A stretch of 64,000 nt of DNA from Leclercia adecarboxylata (GCF_006874705.1 NZ_CP035382.1:3844001-3908000), one strand, 5' to 3'. Shown: positions 17,487 to 27,242, counted from the first letter of the stretch. The notes: generated by a model from the letters alone, not told the origin. Numbers and translations: made by a program.

Positions 17487-19133
17487 ATGTCGAATAAACC
17501 CTTCCATTATCAGGATCCTTTCCCGCTGGCCAAGGATCAGACCGAATATTATCTGTTAACCCGCGATCACGTTTCTGTCTCTGAGTTTGAAGGTCAGGAG
17601 ATCCTCAAAGTCGACCCGCAGGCGCTGACCTTACTGGCGCAACACGCCTTCCACGATGCCTCCTTCATGCTGCGCCCGGCGCACCAGCAGCAGGTAGCCG
17701 ATATCCTCAGCGACCCGCAGGCCAGTGAAAACGACAAGTACGTGGCGCTACAGTTCCTGCGTAACTCCGATATCGCGGCGAAAGGCATTCTGCCGACCTG
17801 TCAGGACACCGGCACCGCCATCATCACCGGCAAAAAAGGCCAGCGCGTCTGGACCGGCGGCGGCGACGAAGCGGCCCTGGCCCACGGCGTGTACAACACC
17901 TATATCGAAGATAACCTGCGCTACTCGCAAAACGCCGCGCTGGATATGTACAAAGAGGTGAACACCGGTACCAACCTGCCGGCGCAGATCGACCTCTACA
18001 GCGTCGATGGCGACGAATACAAATTCCTCTGCATCGCCAAGGGCGGCGGTTCAGCGAACAAAACCTATCTCTATCAGGAGACCAAAGCGCTGCTCTCTCC
18101 GGGCAAGCTGAAGAACTACCTGGTGGAGAAGATGCGCACCCTCGGCACCGCGGCCTGCCCGCCGTACCACATCGCGTTTGTGATTGGCGGCACCTCGGCG
18201 GAAAGCACCCTGAAAACCGTCAAGCTGGCGTCGACCAAGTACTACGATGGCCTGCCGACCGAAGGTAACGAACATGGTCAGGCGTTCCGCGACGTCCAGC
18301 TGGAGCAGGAGCTGCTGGTGGAAGCGCAGAACCTCGGCCTCGGCGCGCAGTTTGGCGGCAAATACTTCGCCCACGACATCCGCGTGATCCGTTTGCCGCG
18401 TCACGGCGCATCCTGTCCGGTGGGCATGGGCGTCTCCTGCTCGGCGGACCGCAACATCAAGGCCAAGATCAACCGCGACGGTATCTGGATCGAAAAACTG
18501 GAAAACAACCCAGGCAAGTACATCCCGGAAGCGCTGCGTAAAGCGGGCGAGGGCGAGGCGGTACGCATCGACCTGAACCGTCCAATGAAAGAGATCCTGG
18601 CCCAGCTGTCGCAATACCCAGTCTCCACCCGTCTCTCCCTGAACGGCACCATCATCGTGGGCCGCGATATCGCGCACGCTAAGCTGAAAGAGCGTCTGGA
18701 TAATGGCGAAGGGCTGCCGCAGTACATCAAGGATCACCCGATCTACTACGCCGGCCCGGCGAAAACCCCGGACGGCTATGCCTCCGGCTCATTAGGCCCA
18801 ACCACCGCAGGGCGTATGGACTCCTACGTGGATCAGCTCCAGGCTAACGGCGGGAGCATGATCATGCTGGCGAAGGGCAACCGCAGCCAGCAGGTGACCG
18901 ATGCCTGCCACAAGCATGGCGGCTTCTATCTCGGCAGCATCGGCGGCCCGGCAGCGGTACTGGCGCAGGGCAGCATCAAGAGCCTCGAGTGCGTGGAGTA
19001 CCCGGAGCTGGGCATGGAAGCGATCTGGAAAATTGAAGTGGAAGACTTCCCGGCGTTTATCCTGGTGGATGACAAAGGCAACGACTTCTTCAAACAGATC
19101 CAGTCTTCGCAGTGTTCGGCCTGTGTGAAGTAG
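17487..19133 (+). CDS. fumA: Fumarase A, class I iron-sulfur fumarate hydratase
   Basis: This 548-residue class I fumarase hydrates fumarate to malate using an oxygen-sensitive 4Fe-4S cluster. The cluster ligands are visible: C105 in [10 protein letters not shown], a cysteine in [11 protein letters not shown] near 223, and one in GVSCSADRN near 317. Length and sequence match enterobacterial FumA/FumB, and position beside fumC and manA identifies it as fumA. Together with FumC, the cluster-free enzyme just downstream, it gives the cell both iron-dependent and stress-resistant fumarase. Confidence 0.97.
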   Translation: MSNKPFHYQDPFPLAKDQTEYYLLTRDHVSVSEFEGQEILKVDPQALTLLAQHAFHDASFMLRPAHQQQVADILSDPQASENDKYVALQFLRNSDIAAKGILPTCQDTGTAIITGKKGQRVWTGGGDEAALAHGVYNTYIEDNLRYSQNAALDMYKEVNTGTNLPAQIDLYSVDGDEYKFLCIAKGGGSANKTYLYQETKALLSPGKLKNYLVEKMRTLGTAACPPYHIAFVIGGTSAESTLKTVKLASTKYYDGLPTEGNEHGQAFRDVQLEQELLVEAQNLGLGAQFGGKYFAHDIRVIRLPRHGASCPVGMGVSCSADRNIKAKINRDGIWIEKLENNPGKYIPEALRKAGEGEAVRIDLNRPMKEILAQLSQYPVSTRLSLNGTIIVGRDIAHAKLKERLDNGEGLPQYIKDHPIYYAGPAKTPDGYASGSLGPTTAGRMDSYVDQLQANGGSMIMLAKGNRSQQVTDACHKHGGFYLGSIGGPAAVLAQGSIKSLECVEYPELGMEAIWKIEVEDFPAFILVDDKGNDFFKQIQSSQCSACVK

Positions 19134-19145
19134 TTTGAAAACCCT

Positions 19146-19215
19146 GCCGGGTGGCGGCTACGCCTTACCCGGCCTACCGAACATGTAGGCCGGGTAAGCG
19201 CAGCGCCACCCGGCA
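19146..19215. repeat. BIME: two inverted REP sequences between fumA and fumC
   Basis: Two REP units face each other. The first (about 19146-19177) begins GCCGGGTGGCGGCTACGCC and the second (about 19184-19215) is its near-complement ending GCGCCACCCGGC, with a 6-base centre. It lies 13 bases after the fumA stop. Such elements can stabilise the upstream message, bind gyrase or IHF, and be moved by RAYT transposases. Confidence 0.93.
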
Positions 19216-19327
19216 CAGCCGGGCAACAAAAAGAGCGCACAAAGCGCCATACCCTTTCCCCGTTCTCATCAATACTTGTTTCTTTGAGCTGTGAGCAATC
19301 CACTTCAGTGTTATCAAGGAGAAAGTA

Positions 19328-20722
19328 ATGACCACCTCACGCAGTGAGAAAGATTCGATGGGCGCCATCGACGTCCCGCAGGACAAACTCTGGGGCGCGC
19401 AAACCCAGCGTTCGCTGGAACATTTCCGTATTTCCACTGAAAAAATGCCGGTCTCGCTGATCCAGGCCCTGGCGCTGACCAAACGTGCTGCCGCCAAAGT
19501 GAACCAGGATTTAGGCCTGCTGGCGGCGGAAAAAGCCACCGCCATTATCAGCGCCGCAGATGAAGTGCTGGCGGGCAAGCATCCCGATGAATTCCCCCTC
19601 GCCATCTGGCAGACCGGCTCCGGCACCCAGAGCAACATGAACATGAACGAGGTGCTGGCGAACCGCGGCAGCGAGCTGCTCGGCGGCGTGCGCGGCATGG
19701 AGCGCAAGATCCACCCCAACGACGACGTCAACAAAAGTCAAAGCTCCAACGACGTCTTCCCGACGGCGATGCACGTGGCGGCACTGATCGCCCTGCGCGA
19801 GCAACTTATCCCCCAGCTGAACGTGCTGAAACGCACTCTTGATGCCAAAGCTCACGCCTTTAGCGATATCGTCAAAATTGGCCGTACCCACCTGCAGGAT
19901 GCCACGCCCCTGACCCTTGGCCAGGAGATCTCCGGCTGGGTGGCGATGCTCGAGCACAACCTGCGCCATATCGACCACAGCCTGCCGCACCTGGCGGAGC
20001 TGGCGCTGGGCGGCACCGCCGTGGGAACCGGGCTCAATACCCATCCGGAATACGCGGTACGGGTGGCTGAAGAGCTGGCGACCATCACCGGACAGCCGTT
20101 TGTCACCGCGCCAAACAAGTTCGAGGCGCTGGCGACCTGTGATGCGCTGGTGCATGCCCACGGGGCGCTGAAAGGGCTGGCGGCCTCGCTGATGAAAATC
20201 GCTAACGACGTGCGCTGGCTGGCCTCCGGGCCGCGCTGCGGCATCGGAGAGATCGGCATTCCGGAGAACGAGCCGGGCAGCTCTATCATGCCGGGCAAGG
20301 TCAACCCGACCCAGTGTGAAGCCATGACCATGCTCTGCTGTCAGGTGATGGGCAACGACGTGGCGGTGAATATGGGCGGCGCGTCGGGCAACTTTGAGCT
20401 GAACGTCTATCGCCCGATGGTGATCCATAACTTCCTGCAGTCGGTGCGTCTGCTGGCGGACGGGATGGAGAGCTTTAACGAGCACTGCGCGGTGGGTATC
20501 GAGCCGAACCGCGAGCGCATCAGCCAGCTGCTCAACGAGTCGTTAATGCTGGTGACGGCGCTCAATACCCATATCGGCTACGACAAGGCGGCTGAAATCG
20601 CCAAGAAAGCGCACAAGGAGGGGCTGACCCTCAAAGCCGCCGCCCTGGCGTTGGGGTATCTCACCGAGGCCGAGTTCGACAGCTGGGTCCGCCCGGAAGA
20701 GATGGTCGGCAGCCTGAAATAG
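19328..20722 (+). CDS. fumC: Fumarase C, class II fumarate hydratase
   Basis: FumC is a 464-residue, metal-free tetrameric fumarase of the aspartase/fumarase superfamily. The signature loop [15 protein letters not shown], with the catalytic serine, is near residue 316, and [13 protein letters not shown] near 99. It is used under iron limitation and superoxide stress, when FumA is inactive. A GGAG ribosome-binding site precedes the ATG. It ends immediately beside the tus stop codon with no intergenic base and no terminator hairpin. Confidence 0.97.
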   Translation: MTTSRSEKDSMGAIDVPQDKLWGAQTQRSLEHFRISTEKMPVSLIQALALTKRAAAKVNQDLGLLAAEKATAIISAADEVLAGKHPDEFPLAIWQTGSGTQSNMNMNEVLANRGSELLGGVRGMERKIHPNDDVNKSQSSNDVFPTAMHVAALIALREQLIPQLNVLKRTLDAKAHAFSDIVKIGRTHLQDATPLTLGQEISGWVAMLEHNLRHIDHSLPHLAELALGGTAVGTGLNTHPEYAVRVAEELATITGQPFVTAPNKFEALATCDALVHAHGALKGLAASLMKIANDVRWLASGPRCGIGEIGIPENEPGSSIMPGKVNPTQCEAMTMLCCQVMGNDVAVNMGGASGNFELNVYRPMVIHNFLQSVRLLADGMESFNEHCAVGIEPNRERISQLLNESLMLVTALNTHIGYDKAAEIAKKAHKEGLTLKAAALALGYLTEAEFDSWVRPEEMVGSLK

Positions 20723-21652
20723 CTACTCTGCAACGTACAGGTGCAGCCGCGGGATGATCAATCGCAGCGGCTGTGCCTGCGGCTTATAACGGTGCTGAAC
20801 ATTTTCAGCATCGTAATTCAGCAGTTCGCCAATATCCGGGATCACCGCCCCCCGATCGTCATCATACAAGGCGATCAGCGGCGTCGGGCAGGCGTACTGG
20901 ACCTGTTTTTGCTGTCCGGCATACCAGACCCGGGCAATAGGCTGCACCTTCACCGGCCGCTTGATCTTCAGTCGCGCCTCCGCCGGCAGGGCGTGAATGG
21001 CGGTATATTCTGCCTCCAGCCGCTCTACCCACTGATCCCGCGACCAGGGGGCCACGGCGCGCGGGGACTTCAGGCTTTTCTCCAGCATCGCCAGCACCTC
21101 ATCGCGGGTGAAGTTTTTGATGATGTGCTTATTGGCCCAGCCGAAGCGCAGGGTGGCGGGGTGGTTGATGACCGTTAACGTGCGATAGGCGTTGAGGGTA
21201 ATCAAACCCGGCAGCTGGTGATGCACCCACTCAAAGCGGGCGGCGGGGCCCAGGCCCGACTCTTCGGTGACGATTTTTTCAAATTCCGCTTTTAAGGCGT
21301 TAATGCCCGCGATCTGGTCCGTGAGCTGGATGCGGTTGGCGGCATCGCTCTGGAGGCAGATCACCCCCGGCAGGCGCACGGCGGCCTTGCTGCTGCGGGT
21401 TTCGGACTGCTGCTGAATAAACAGGTGGCGATAGTGTTGCAGCGCCATCGTCAGCGCCTCCTGGCCGAGGTGCTGTTTTACCGCGATGGCGTTGAGCGGA
21501 TCGTGCTCGGCGCCTTTGGCGACGTCCGGCAGAGAGAAGACGCGGCCCGCCAGTAAGCGGCAGCTTTTCAGATCGTCCGTGAGCCGGGCCAGCGCATGTT
21601 CCATCTGGCGAAAGGTTGAGTTCAAGCGTTCAATAAGATCGTAAGTTGCCAT
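20723..21652 (-). CDS. tus: Tus, replication terminus binding protein
   Basis: Tus is a 309-residue monomeric DNA-binding protein that sits on Ter sites and blocks replication forks from one side. Conserved stretches include [46 protein letters not shown] and the C-terminal [14 protein letters not shown]. An in-frame start exists four codons earlier, but the ATG at 21652 gives the family length and start ([11 protein letters not shown]). A consensus Ter site lies 12-27 bases upstream, which in E. coli gives autorepression. It is convergent with fumC. Confidence 0.97.
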   Translation of the reverse strand: MATYDLIERLNSTFRQMEHALARLTDDLKSCRLLAGRVFSLPDVAKGAEHDPLNAIAVKQHLGQEALTMALQHYRHLFIQQQSETRSSKAAVRLPGVICLQSDAANRIQLTDQIAGINALKAEFEKIVTEESGLGPAARFEWVHHQLPGLITLNAYRTLTVINHPATLRFGWANKHIIKNFTRDEVLAMLEKSLKSPRAVAPWSRDQWVERLEAEYTAIHALPAEARLKIKRPVKVQPIARVWYAGQQKQVQYACPTPLIALYDDDRGAVIPDIGELLNYDAENVQHRYKPQAQPLRLIIPRLHLYVAE

Positions 21653-21663
21653 AGCACACCACA

Positions 21664-21679
21664 TTAGTTACAACATACT
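21664..21679 (-). other. Replication terminator site Ter (TerB-like)
   Basis: Read leftwards the sequence is AGTATGTTGTAACTAA, a full match to the AGNATGTTGTAACTAA Ter core, and the flank AATA matches E. coli TerB. It lies in the tus promoter, as TerB does. From the known polarity (block at the side of the conserved G:C at the AATAAG end), forks moving from high to low window coordinates should be stopped and the opposite ones should pass. Confidence 0.93.
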
Positions 21680-21725
21680 TATTATATAGCACAGCACGCC
21701 GGGTCAGGCCAGCGTGCGGTTTAGG

Positions 21726-23024
21726 TCAGTCCGGGATGGGTAGGGCAATATGATGCCAGACGGGCCAGTTAAAGCAGAACCGGGCCCCGCCGAGCTCGCT
21801 GGCTTCGCAGCTGACATCGCCCCCCAGCGCCTGGGCAATAGAATAGACGATCGCCAGCCCGAGGCCGCAGCCGCCGGTAGCGCGGTCCCGGCTCGGGTCG
21901 AGACGGACAAAGGGCTCAAACACCCGCTGACGGGCCTCTGGCGCGATACCGGGGCCATCATCCTCTACCGACAGCGTGGCGCGGCTGCCGTTCAGCTGCA
22001 AAGAGATACGCAGGGTGTTATCGCTGTAGCGCAGGGCGTTGTTGACCAGGTTATCCAGCACCCGCTCCATCAAACGCATATCCAGCGCGCCATAGTCGCC
22101 GTCCATGCTGTCGATCCGCAGCGTGCGCTGCGGGTTGACGCTTTGCACGTCCTCCACGTAGCTGCGCAGCCAGGCGGGCAGGTCCGGGGTAGTGAGCTTG
22201 AGCTCGTTCTGGGGACGGTCGAGGCGGGCATAGGTCAGTAGCTCCTCAATCAGCGCCTCAAGTTGACCGATATCGCGGTTCAGGGCCTGCGACTCCGCTG
22301 CGGTCAGGTTCTCACTCATCTCCAGCCGGTAGCGCAGCCGCACCAGGGGGGTGCGCAGCTCGTGGGCGATACCGTCGATCAGCTGTTTTTTGCTGGCGAT
22401 CAGGGCGTTGATGTTGTCCGCCATCTGGTTAAAGGCCACCCCAAGCCGCTCGAAGCTGGACCCGCTGTCGAAGTGGATCCGCTCGGTCAGGTGCCCGTCG
22501 CCAAAACGCTGGGCGGCGGCCTCGAGGCGCAGCATGTCCTGCCAGTGGGGGCGCATCCAGATAAACACCGGGAAGGCCAGCGAAATGGCGATAAAGGCCA
22601 GCAGGGCGATATCCAGCAGGCGCATCTGGTGCAGGAAGTAGAGGTAGGGCACCGGGCCAACCGCCAGCACATAGTGGCTGCGCGGAATACGCTGGATAAA
22701 GGTGTACTGATCGTCCAGCGCGACGATGTCACCGCCGCGAAGTCGCTGCATGGTCGGGGCATCCAGATTGTACTTTTTCAGGGGTTCGATGCGCAGTTTG
22801 AATGACAGGTTCAGATCCAGCTCTTTGATGGTCCGCGCCCAGTCGTGAGGGGGGATCTCACGCAGTTCGCTGCGCATCAGATAGAGCGAGCTTTTCATCA
22901 AGTCATCCAGCGACTGTCTGCCCGCGCGCTCGGCGGTGAACTTATAGACCAGCCCGACCAGCATGGTCATCACCAGGAAGCAGACAAACAGCAGGAGGTA
23001 AAACTGCACGAACAGTTTTTTCAT
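21726..23024 (-). CDS. rstB: RstB, sensor histidine kinase of the RstAB two-component system
   Basis: RstB is a 432-residue inner-membrane kinase. Membrane segments lie at about residues 5-27 and 135-157, flanking a periplasmic sensor loop. HAMP follows, then the H-box IDGIAHELRTPLVRLRYRLE, the N-box LDNLVNNALRYS, and the ATP lid DDGPGI...GGCGLGLAIVYSIA. Its partner gene rstA lies about 3 kb away on the same strand, with three ABC transporter genes between. In E. coli rstA and rstB are adjacent. Kinase motifs are intact, so signalling to RstA should be possible. Confidence 0.95.
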   Translation of the reverse strand: MKKLFVQFYLLLFVCFLVMTMLVGLVYKFTAERAGRQSLDDLMKSSLYLMRSELREIPPHDWARTIKELDLNLSFKLRIEPLKKYNLDAPTMQRLRGGDIVALDDQYTFIQRIPRSHYVLAVGPVPYLYFLHQMRLLDIALLAFIAISLAFPVFIWMRPHWQDMLRLEAAAQRFGDGHLTERIHFDSGSSFERLGVAFNQMADNINALIASKKQLIDGIAHELRTPLVRLRYRLEMSENLTAAESQALNRDIGQLEALIEELLTYARLDRPQNELKLTTPDLPAWLRSYVEDVQSVNPQRTLRIDSMDGDYGALDMRLMERVLDNLVNNALRYSDNTLRISLQLNGSRATLSVEDDGPGIAPEARQRVFEPFVRLDPSRDRATGGCGLGLAIVYSIAQALGGDVSCEASELGGARFCFNWPVWHHIALPIPD

Positions 23025-23103
23025 CGAATATCACCCAAATACCACGCGTTAATGATGCCGCCCGACCAGACGATTCACCTTCTCTGGCGGGACATCGCAC
23101 ACT

Positions 23104-23874
23104 TTACGCAATGGGCTGCTTCATGGCATAGCGAATATTTAGCGTGTCGCCCTGTTTTATGACGTTCGCTTTAACATGCCAGGCATTTTCGATCAGATCT
23201 GAGGTCAGCACGGCTTCAGGTGGCCCGCTGGCTATCACCGATCCGGCTTTCAGCAGGACCAGCCGCTGGCAGTAGTTGGCGGCGAGATTGAGATCGTGCA
23301 GCGCCACTACCACCGTAACGGGCAACTGCGTAATTAAGGTCATCAGTTCCAGCTGATACTCAATATCCAGGTGGTTGGTGGGCTCATCGAGGATCAGCAG
23401 TCCCGGCTGTTGGGCCAGGGCGCGGGCGATTTGCGTGCGCTGCCGCTCCCCGCCGGACAGCTGCCGCCACAGCCGGTGGCGCAGGCCGGAGAGTTTCATT
23501 AACCGGATCGCGTTCTCAACCGCGCTGTCGTCGGTATCGCTCCAGCCAAAAGGCCCCCTGCGGTGCGGGGTGCGCCCCAGACGGACAATTTGTTCAACGC
23601 ACAGATCGCCGTCGACCTCGGCATGCTGGGGCACAAACGCCAGCTGTTTGGCCCGCTCCCGCAGGGAGATCTCGTTGAGCGGCGTTCCATCCAGCCGGAT
23701 ATGATGCGCATGACGCGGAAATAGCCCGGCCAGACAGCGCAGCAGCGTGGATTTACCGGAACCATTAGGCCCCAACAGGCCGACGACGTCACCCGTCGCC
23801 AGCTCCAGATCGATATCGTGCAGCACTTTTCGGGACTGCAGGGAGACCTGCAGTCCGCTTAATGAAATGGTCAT
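23104..23874 (-). CDS. ABC transporter ATP-binding protein (FecE/BtuD type)
   Basis: This is a 256-residue ATPase for an iron-siderophore, heme or cobalamin type importer. Walker A is GLLGPNGSGKSTLLR, the signature is QLSGGERQRTQIARAL, Walker B is LLILDEPTNHLDIEYQ and the switch histidine is in VVALHDLNLA. The start at 23874 overlaps the permease stop as ATGA. A longer upstream frame lies inside the permease gene and is not used. Third gene of a coupled binding protein-permease-ATPase operon placed between rstA and rstB. Confidence 0.92.
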   Translation of the reverse strand: MTISLSGLQVSLQSRKVLHDIDLELATGDVVGLLGPNGSGKSTLLRCLAGLFPRHAHHIRLDGTPLNEISLRERAKQLAFVPQHAEVDGDLCVEQIVRLGRTPHRRGPFGWSDTDDSAVENAIRLMKLSGLRHRLWRQLSGGERQRTQIARALAQQPGLLILDEPTNHLDIEYQLELMTLITQLPVTVVVALHDLNLAANYCQRLVLLKAGSVIASGPPEAVLTSDLIENAWHVKANVIKQGDTLNIRYAMKQPIA

Positions 23875-24923
23875 ACTCTTTTCTCCCGGCTGCGATACAG
23901 CAGGACTACAAAAGCAGGTGCGCCTACCAGCGCGGTGACCACGCCGATGGGGAGCACCTGATGCGTAATCAGCGTACGGGAAACCACATCGGCGAGGATC
24001 ATGAAGTGACTGCCGATCAGGAAGGTCAGAGGAATTGAACGGCGGTGCCCGGGGCCGCACAGCATCCGGGTTATATGGGGGATCACCAGCCCGACAAACC
24101 CCACCGCACCAATGATACTGACCATCACCGCGGTCACCAGCGCACAGGTGAGCAGCAATATCATGCGCACGAGGGTGACCGGCACGCCCAGGGTGGTCGA
24201 GACGTCATCGCCAAAGGTGAAGGTATCAAGCGTTCGTGAAAAGGCGAAGATCACCATAAACCCGGCCAGCACCACCCCCAGAGCCAGGAGGGCATCCGGC
24301 CAGCGAACGCCGCTCAGACTCCCCAGCAGCCAGAACATCACGCTGCGCGACTGCTCCGCATTGGCGGATGTGCTGACAATATAGGCGGTCATGGCGTTGA
24401 ACAGCTGGGTACCGGCGATACCCGCCAACAAGATGCGTGGCGGGCTGTCGGTCATGCCATGGGTGATCAGCAGGATAAGCCCAAATGCGCAGCAGGCGCC
24501 CATAAAGGCACCGCCGCTGATGCCCAGCGTGCTGCCACCCATCCCCAGCAACATGACGCAGACCGCGCCCAGCGACGCGCCGGAAGAGATCCCCAGCAGA
24601 TAGGGCTCGGCCAGCGGATTGCGCAGAATCGCCTGCATCACCAGGCCGCACAGCGCCAGTCCCCCTCCGCTGCAGGCCGCCATCAGGGCCCGGCTCATGC
24701 GGTACTGCCAGACAATGCCCTCCTCAACCTGCGGCAGCGGCCAGGCACCCAGCCCGAGGCCGTTGAGAATGGCTTTACCCGCATTCGCATACGAAACTGG
24801 CATATCCCCGACGGTGGCGGCAAATACCAGCATTACCGGCAGCGTCAGTAACCCGACTGCCGTCAGGCTGTGTTGCCGCCAGCGCGGCACCGTAGAGGGG
24901 ACGCGGAAAGTCAGTATGCTCAT
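23871..24923 (-). CDS. ABC transporter permease, FecCD family
   Basis: This 350-residue permease has about ten membrane segments. Family motifs include NPLAEPYLLGISSGASLGA near residue 97-115 and GAVGFVGLVIPHITRML near 265-281. FecCD permeases work as dimers in the inner membrane for import of iron-siderophores, heme or vitamin B12. It overlaps both neighbours by four bases (ATGA at each end), so binding protein, permease and ATPase are translationally coupled. The exact substrate is not visible from the sequence. Confidence 0.92.
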   Translation of the reverse strand: MSILTFRVPSTVPRWRQHSLTAVGLLTLPVMLVFAATVGDMPVSYANAGKAILNGLGLGAWPLPQVEEGIVWQYRMSRALMAACSGGGLALCGLVMQAILRNPLAEPYLLGISSGASLGAVCVMLLGMGGSTLGISGGAFMGACCAFGLILLITHGMTDSPPRILLAGIAGTQLFNAMTAYIVSTSANAEQSRSVMFWLLGSLSGVRWPDALLALGVVLAGFMVIFAFSRTLDTFTFGDDVSTTLGVPVTLVRMILLLTCALVTAVMVSIIGAVGFVGLVIPHITRMLCGPGHRRSIPLTFLIGSHFMILADVVSRTLITHQVLPIGVVTALVGAPAFVVLLYRSREKRV

Positions 24924-25936
24924 GGTTCAGCCTGAAAGGTCGCTAGTTTTTCACTTATCGCCTCGACGGCATCGACATTACGCAATGAGGGATTCAGTGA
25001 CATCGCGGGGACGACAATGATGTGTCCTTTTTTTACGGCGGGCAGGTTTCTGGTTACCGGGTCATGATACAAAAAGGCTTTTTTAACAGCGACATCATCA
25101 GCGGGGTAAAGGCGCCGGGACATCTCAGCAATCACGATAACGTCAGGTTGCGCCTGAGCAATGTGTTCCCAGGTGACGGCAGGCCATTCATCATGGGAAT
25201 CAATAACGTTTTTCAGCCCCAGCGTGTGGCCGATCCAGCCCGGCGCGCCATAGTCGCCCGCCACCCAGGGGTCGCCTTTCAGCCGGCTGCTGGAGAACCA
25301 GAACACGACTTTCAGCGGCCTGGTGTGCTGCGCAGCGGCGCGCGCCTGTGCCTTCTGAATACGAAGGGTCAGCGCCTCGTTGAGTTTTTTGCCCTGCGAC
25401 TGAACGTCGAAAATGGCCGCCAGCTCGCTGATTTCACGCTCGATCTCCGCGATGGAGAAAGGCGTGCTGCGCGCCCCGTCGCCATTCGAACTGTCGGTCA
25501 CGCTTTTGCCGATGCAGTCGGCGGGAGAAACCCAGGTCGGGATGCCAAGCGAAGCAAACTGTTCGCGGGTACCCGTTTCCCCCTGCGGCCCGATATGCCA
25601 GTGATATTGCGCCAGCACCAGATCGGGATGTTGAGCGGTGACAGCCTCAAAGGAAGGGGCGTTATCCGCCAGTTTTTTTATTCCCTTACCGCGCTCCGCC
25701 AGCGTATCGGGTAGGGGGCCAAACCAGACTGACGTCGCGCTGATTTTCTTTTCGAGCCCCAGCGCTAGCAGGAGTTCTGTCTCGTGTTGCCCGACCGTCA
25801 CCACCCGCTGCGGGGCGCGCGTAAAGGTCTCTTTAACCCCACAGTTTTCTACCGTCAGCGGATAAACCTGCGCCGCAGAAACCGAATTCGCGAGGGCCGC
25901 GAGAACGGACGCCAGTACCATCTTTTTGATTAACAC
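24920..25936 (-). CDS. Periplasmic substrate-binding protein of an iron/cobalamin-type ABC importer
   Basis: This 338-residue exported protein has a signal peptide (MLIKKMVLASVLAALANSVSA, cleavage after SAA or SA-AQ) and a class III periplasmic-binding fold: PQRVVTVGQHETELLLALGL, then HPDLVLAQYHWH, a long central helix, and a second lobe with QPDVIVIAEMSRR. It resembles FecB/BtuF-like proteins, but I cannot separate siderophore, heme, cobalamin or cobalt as the ligand. It is the first gene of a three-gene coupled operon. A perfect palindrome lies 19-34 bases upstream. Confidence 0.9.
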   Translation of the reverse strand: MLIKKMVLASVLAALANSVSAAQVYPLTVENCGVKETFTRAPQRVVTVGQHETELLLALGLEKKISATSVWFGPLPDTLAERGKGIKKLADNAPSFEAVTAQHPDLVLAQYHWHIGPQGETGTREQFASLGIPTWVSPADCIGKSVTDSSNGDGARSTPFSIAEIEREISELAAIFDVQSQGKKLNEALTLRIQKAQARAAAQHTRPLKVVFWFSSSRLKGDPWVAGDYGAPGWIGHTLGLKNVIDSHDEWPAVTWEHIAQAQPDVIVIAEMSRRLYPADDVAVKKAFLYHDPVTRNLPAVKKGHIIVVPAMSLNPSLRNVDAVEAISEKLATFQAEP

Positions 25937-25954
25937 AATCCCACCCCATAATTG

Positions 25955-25970
25955 TTATGTTATAACATAA
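25955..25970. promoter_or_regulatory. Perfect palindrome upstream of the ABC importer operon
   Basis: TTATGTTATAACATAA is a 16-base perfect palindrome 19-34 bases upstream of the binding-protein start. It overlaps AT-rich sequence that could serve as the -10 region. It shares the TGTTATA/TATAACA character of Zur-type boxes, but with a different centre, and it does not match a Fur box. It is probably an operator for the importer operon. The regulator is unknown. Confidence 0.55.
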
Positions 25971-26061
25971 TACATAATATGCGGATGGGAGCAAAAGATT
26001 AATCGCAGAAGAAGGGGGCTGTCAGCGGAAGCAGCCTGCAATGCCCGGCAGGCTGAGGGGG

Positions 26062-26778
26062 CTAAATATCCCAGGCGTGCGGCGCGAAGAGATAGCCTTT
26101 GTTACGTACGGTTTTAATGCGGAAAGGTTCTGTGGCGTTATCCAGCAGTTTCTTGCGCAGGCGAGAGATGGCCACGTCCACGCTGCGGTCCAGGCCATCG
26201 TAGCTGACGCCGCGCAGGTTTTTCAGCAGCGCGTCCCGGTCCATAATCTGCCCAGCATGGGTCGCCAGCTCCCACAGCAGATCGAAATCCGCCGTCGACA
26301 GCGCCACCTGTTCGCCGGACAGCAGCACCTGACGATTCACCGGATCAATGGACAGGGTGCCAAACCGCAGCGCTTTGTGCGGCGTTAGCAGCGGGGCGGA
26401 GGTATCACTGGTGGCCGCAACGCGCTGGCGCAGATGCAGGCGCAAACGTGCGAGCAGCACCGCCGGCGGGGTGGTTTTGAGAATATAGTCGTTAGCACCC
26501 ATCTCCAGGGACAAAATATGGTTCATGTCGCTGTCGAGGGAGGTCAGCAGCACAATCGGGCCCTGCCAGCGGGCACGCAGATCCCGGCACAGGGTCATGC
26601 CATCTTTACCGGGTAACATAATGTCCAGCAGCACCAGATCGGGATTTTCCCGCGCCACTACCTCTTCAGCACGGTCTCCACGGGCTTCGACGATGACCTC
26701 CATATCATGTTTACCCAGATAAGCGGCAATCAGCTGGCCCACTTCGGGTTCATCCTCAACGTATACGATCTTGTTCAT
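26062..26778 (-). CDS. rstA: RstA, response regulator of the RstAB two-component system
   Basis: RstA is a 238-residue OmpR/PhoB-family regulator. The receiver domain has the acidic pocket in VYVEDEPEVG and the phosphorylated aspartate in LVLLDIMLPGKDG, and the C-terminal winged helix includes GLDRSVDVAISRLRKKLLD. An earlier in-frame start at 26814 is ignored because the ATG at 26778 (MNKIVYVEDE) matches the family. In E. coli RstA activates asr at low pH, and the system is induced by PhoP. Here the gene is separated from rstB by an ABC importer operon. Confidence 0.96.
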   Translation of the reverse strand: MNKIVYVEDEPEVGQLIAAYLGKHDMEVIVEARGDRAEEVVARENPDLVLLDIMLPGKDGMTLCRDLRARWQGPIVLLTSLDSDMNHILSLEMGANDYILKTTPPAVLLARLRLHLRQRVAATSDTSAPLLTPHKALRFGTLSIDPVNRQVLLSGEQVALSTADFDLLWELATHAGQIMDRDALLKNLRGVSYDGLDRSVDVAISRLRKKLLDNATEPFRIKTVRNKGYLFAPHAWDI

Positions 26779-26823
26779 AGCAAGTCTGTGTCTGCGGAAA
26801 ACGCCAACATACACCGCAGAACC

Positions 26824-26840
26824 TTAACCTTCCATTAATC
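26824..26840 (-). promoter_or_regulatory. Candidate PhoP box upstream of rstA
   Basis: Read leftwards, GATTAA-TGGAA-GGTTAA forms two hexamers with 5-base spacing, similar to the PhoP box pattern (G/T)GTTTA-N5-(G/T)GTTTA. It lies about 46-62 bases upstream of rstA. PhoP control of rstA is established in E. coli. The match here is partial. Confidence 0.35.
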
Positions 26841-26906
26841 GTTCGCAAATTATTGCCGTTCCGTTATGCTGCCCGGCACTGTTAGTGAGTTGTTAAGGGA
26901 AAAAGG

Positions 26907-27242
26907 ATGGGGTTGTTTATAAAAGCGGCGATAGGCGCGCTGGTGGTGCTACTGATAGGAATACTGGCCAAAACCAAAAACTATTACATAGCCGGGTTGC
27001 TCCCGCTGTTTCCGACCTTTGCCCTGATTGCCCACTATATTGTCGCCTCTGAGCGCGGCATCGAGGCGCTGCGCGCCACCATCATCTTTGGGATGTGGGC
27101 GATTATTCCGTACTTTCTTTATCTGCTCTCGCTCTGGTACTTCGTCGGCGTGATGCGTCTGCCCCTGGCGCTGGGCGGGGCGGTGGTCTGCTGGTGCCTC
27201 AGCGCCTGGGTATTAATCTTCTGCTGGGGCCGTTTTCACTAA
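26907..27242 (+). CDS. ydgC: YdgC, GlpM-family inner-membrane protein
   Basis: This 111-residue, very hydrophobic protein has four predicted membrane segments and matches E. coli YdgC across its length (MGLFIKAAIGALVVLLIGIL). The family is named after Pseudomonas GlpM, linked to alginate production, but the E. coli protein has no defined role. It is divergent from rstA and its last four bases overlap the end of the convergent folM gene. Confidence 0.93.
   Translation: MGLFIKAAIGALVVLLIGILAKTKNYYIAGLLPLFPTFALIAHYIVASERGIEALRATIIFGMWAIIPYFLYLLSLWYFVGVMRLPLALGGAVVCWCLSAWVLIFCWGRFH

Noticed and set aside
25955..25970. Fur box for the ABC importer
   Set aside because: The palindrome lacks the GATAATGATAAT hexamer pattern; it is kept only as an unnamed operator.
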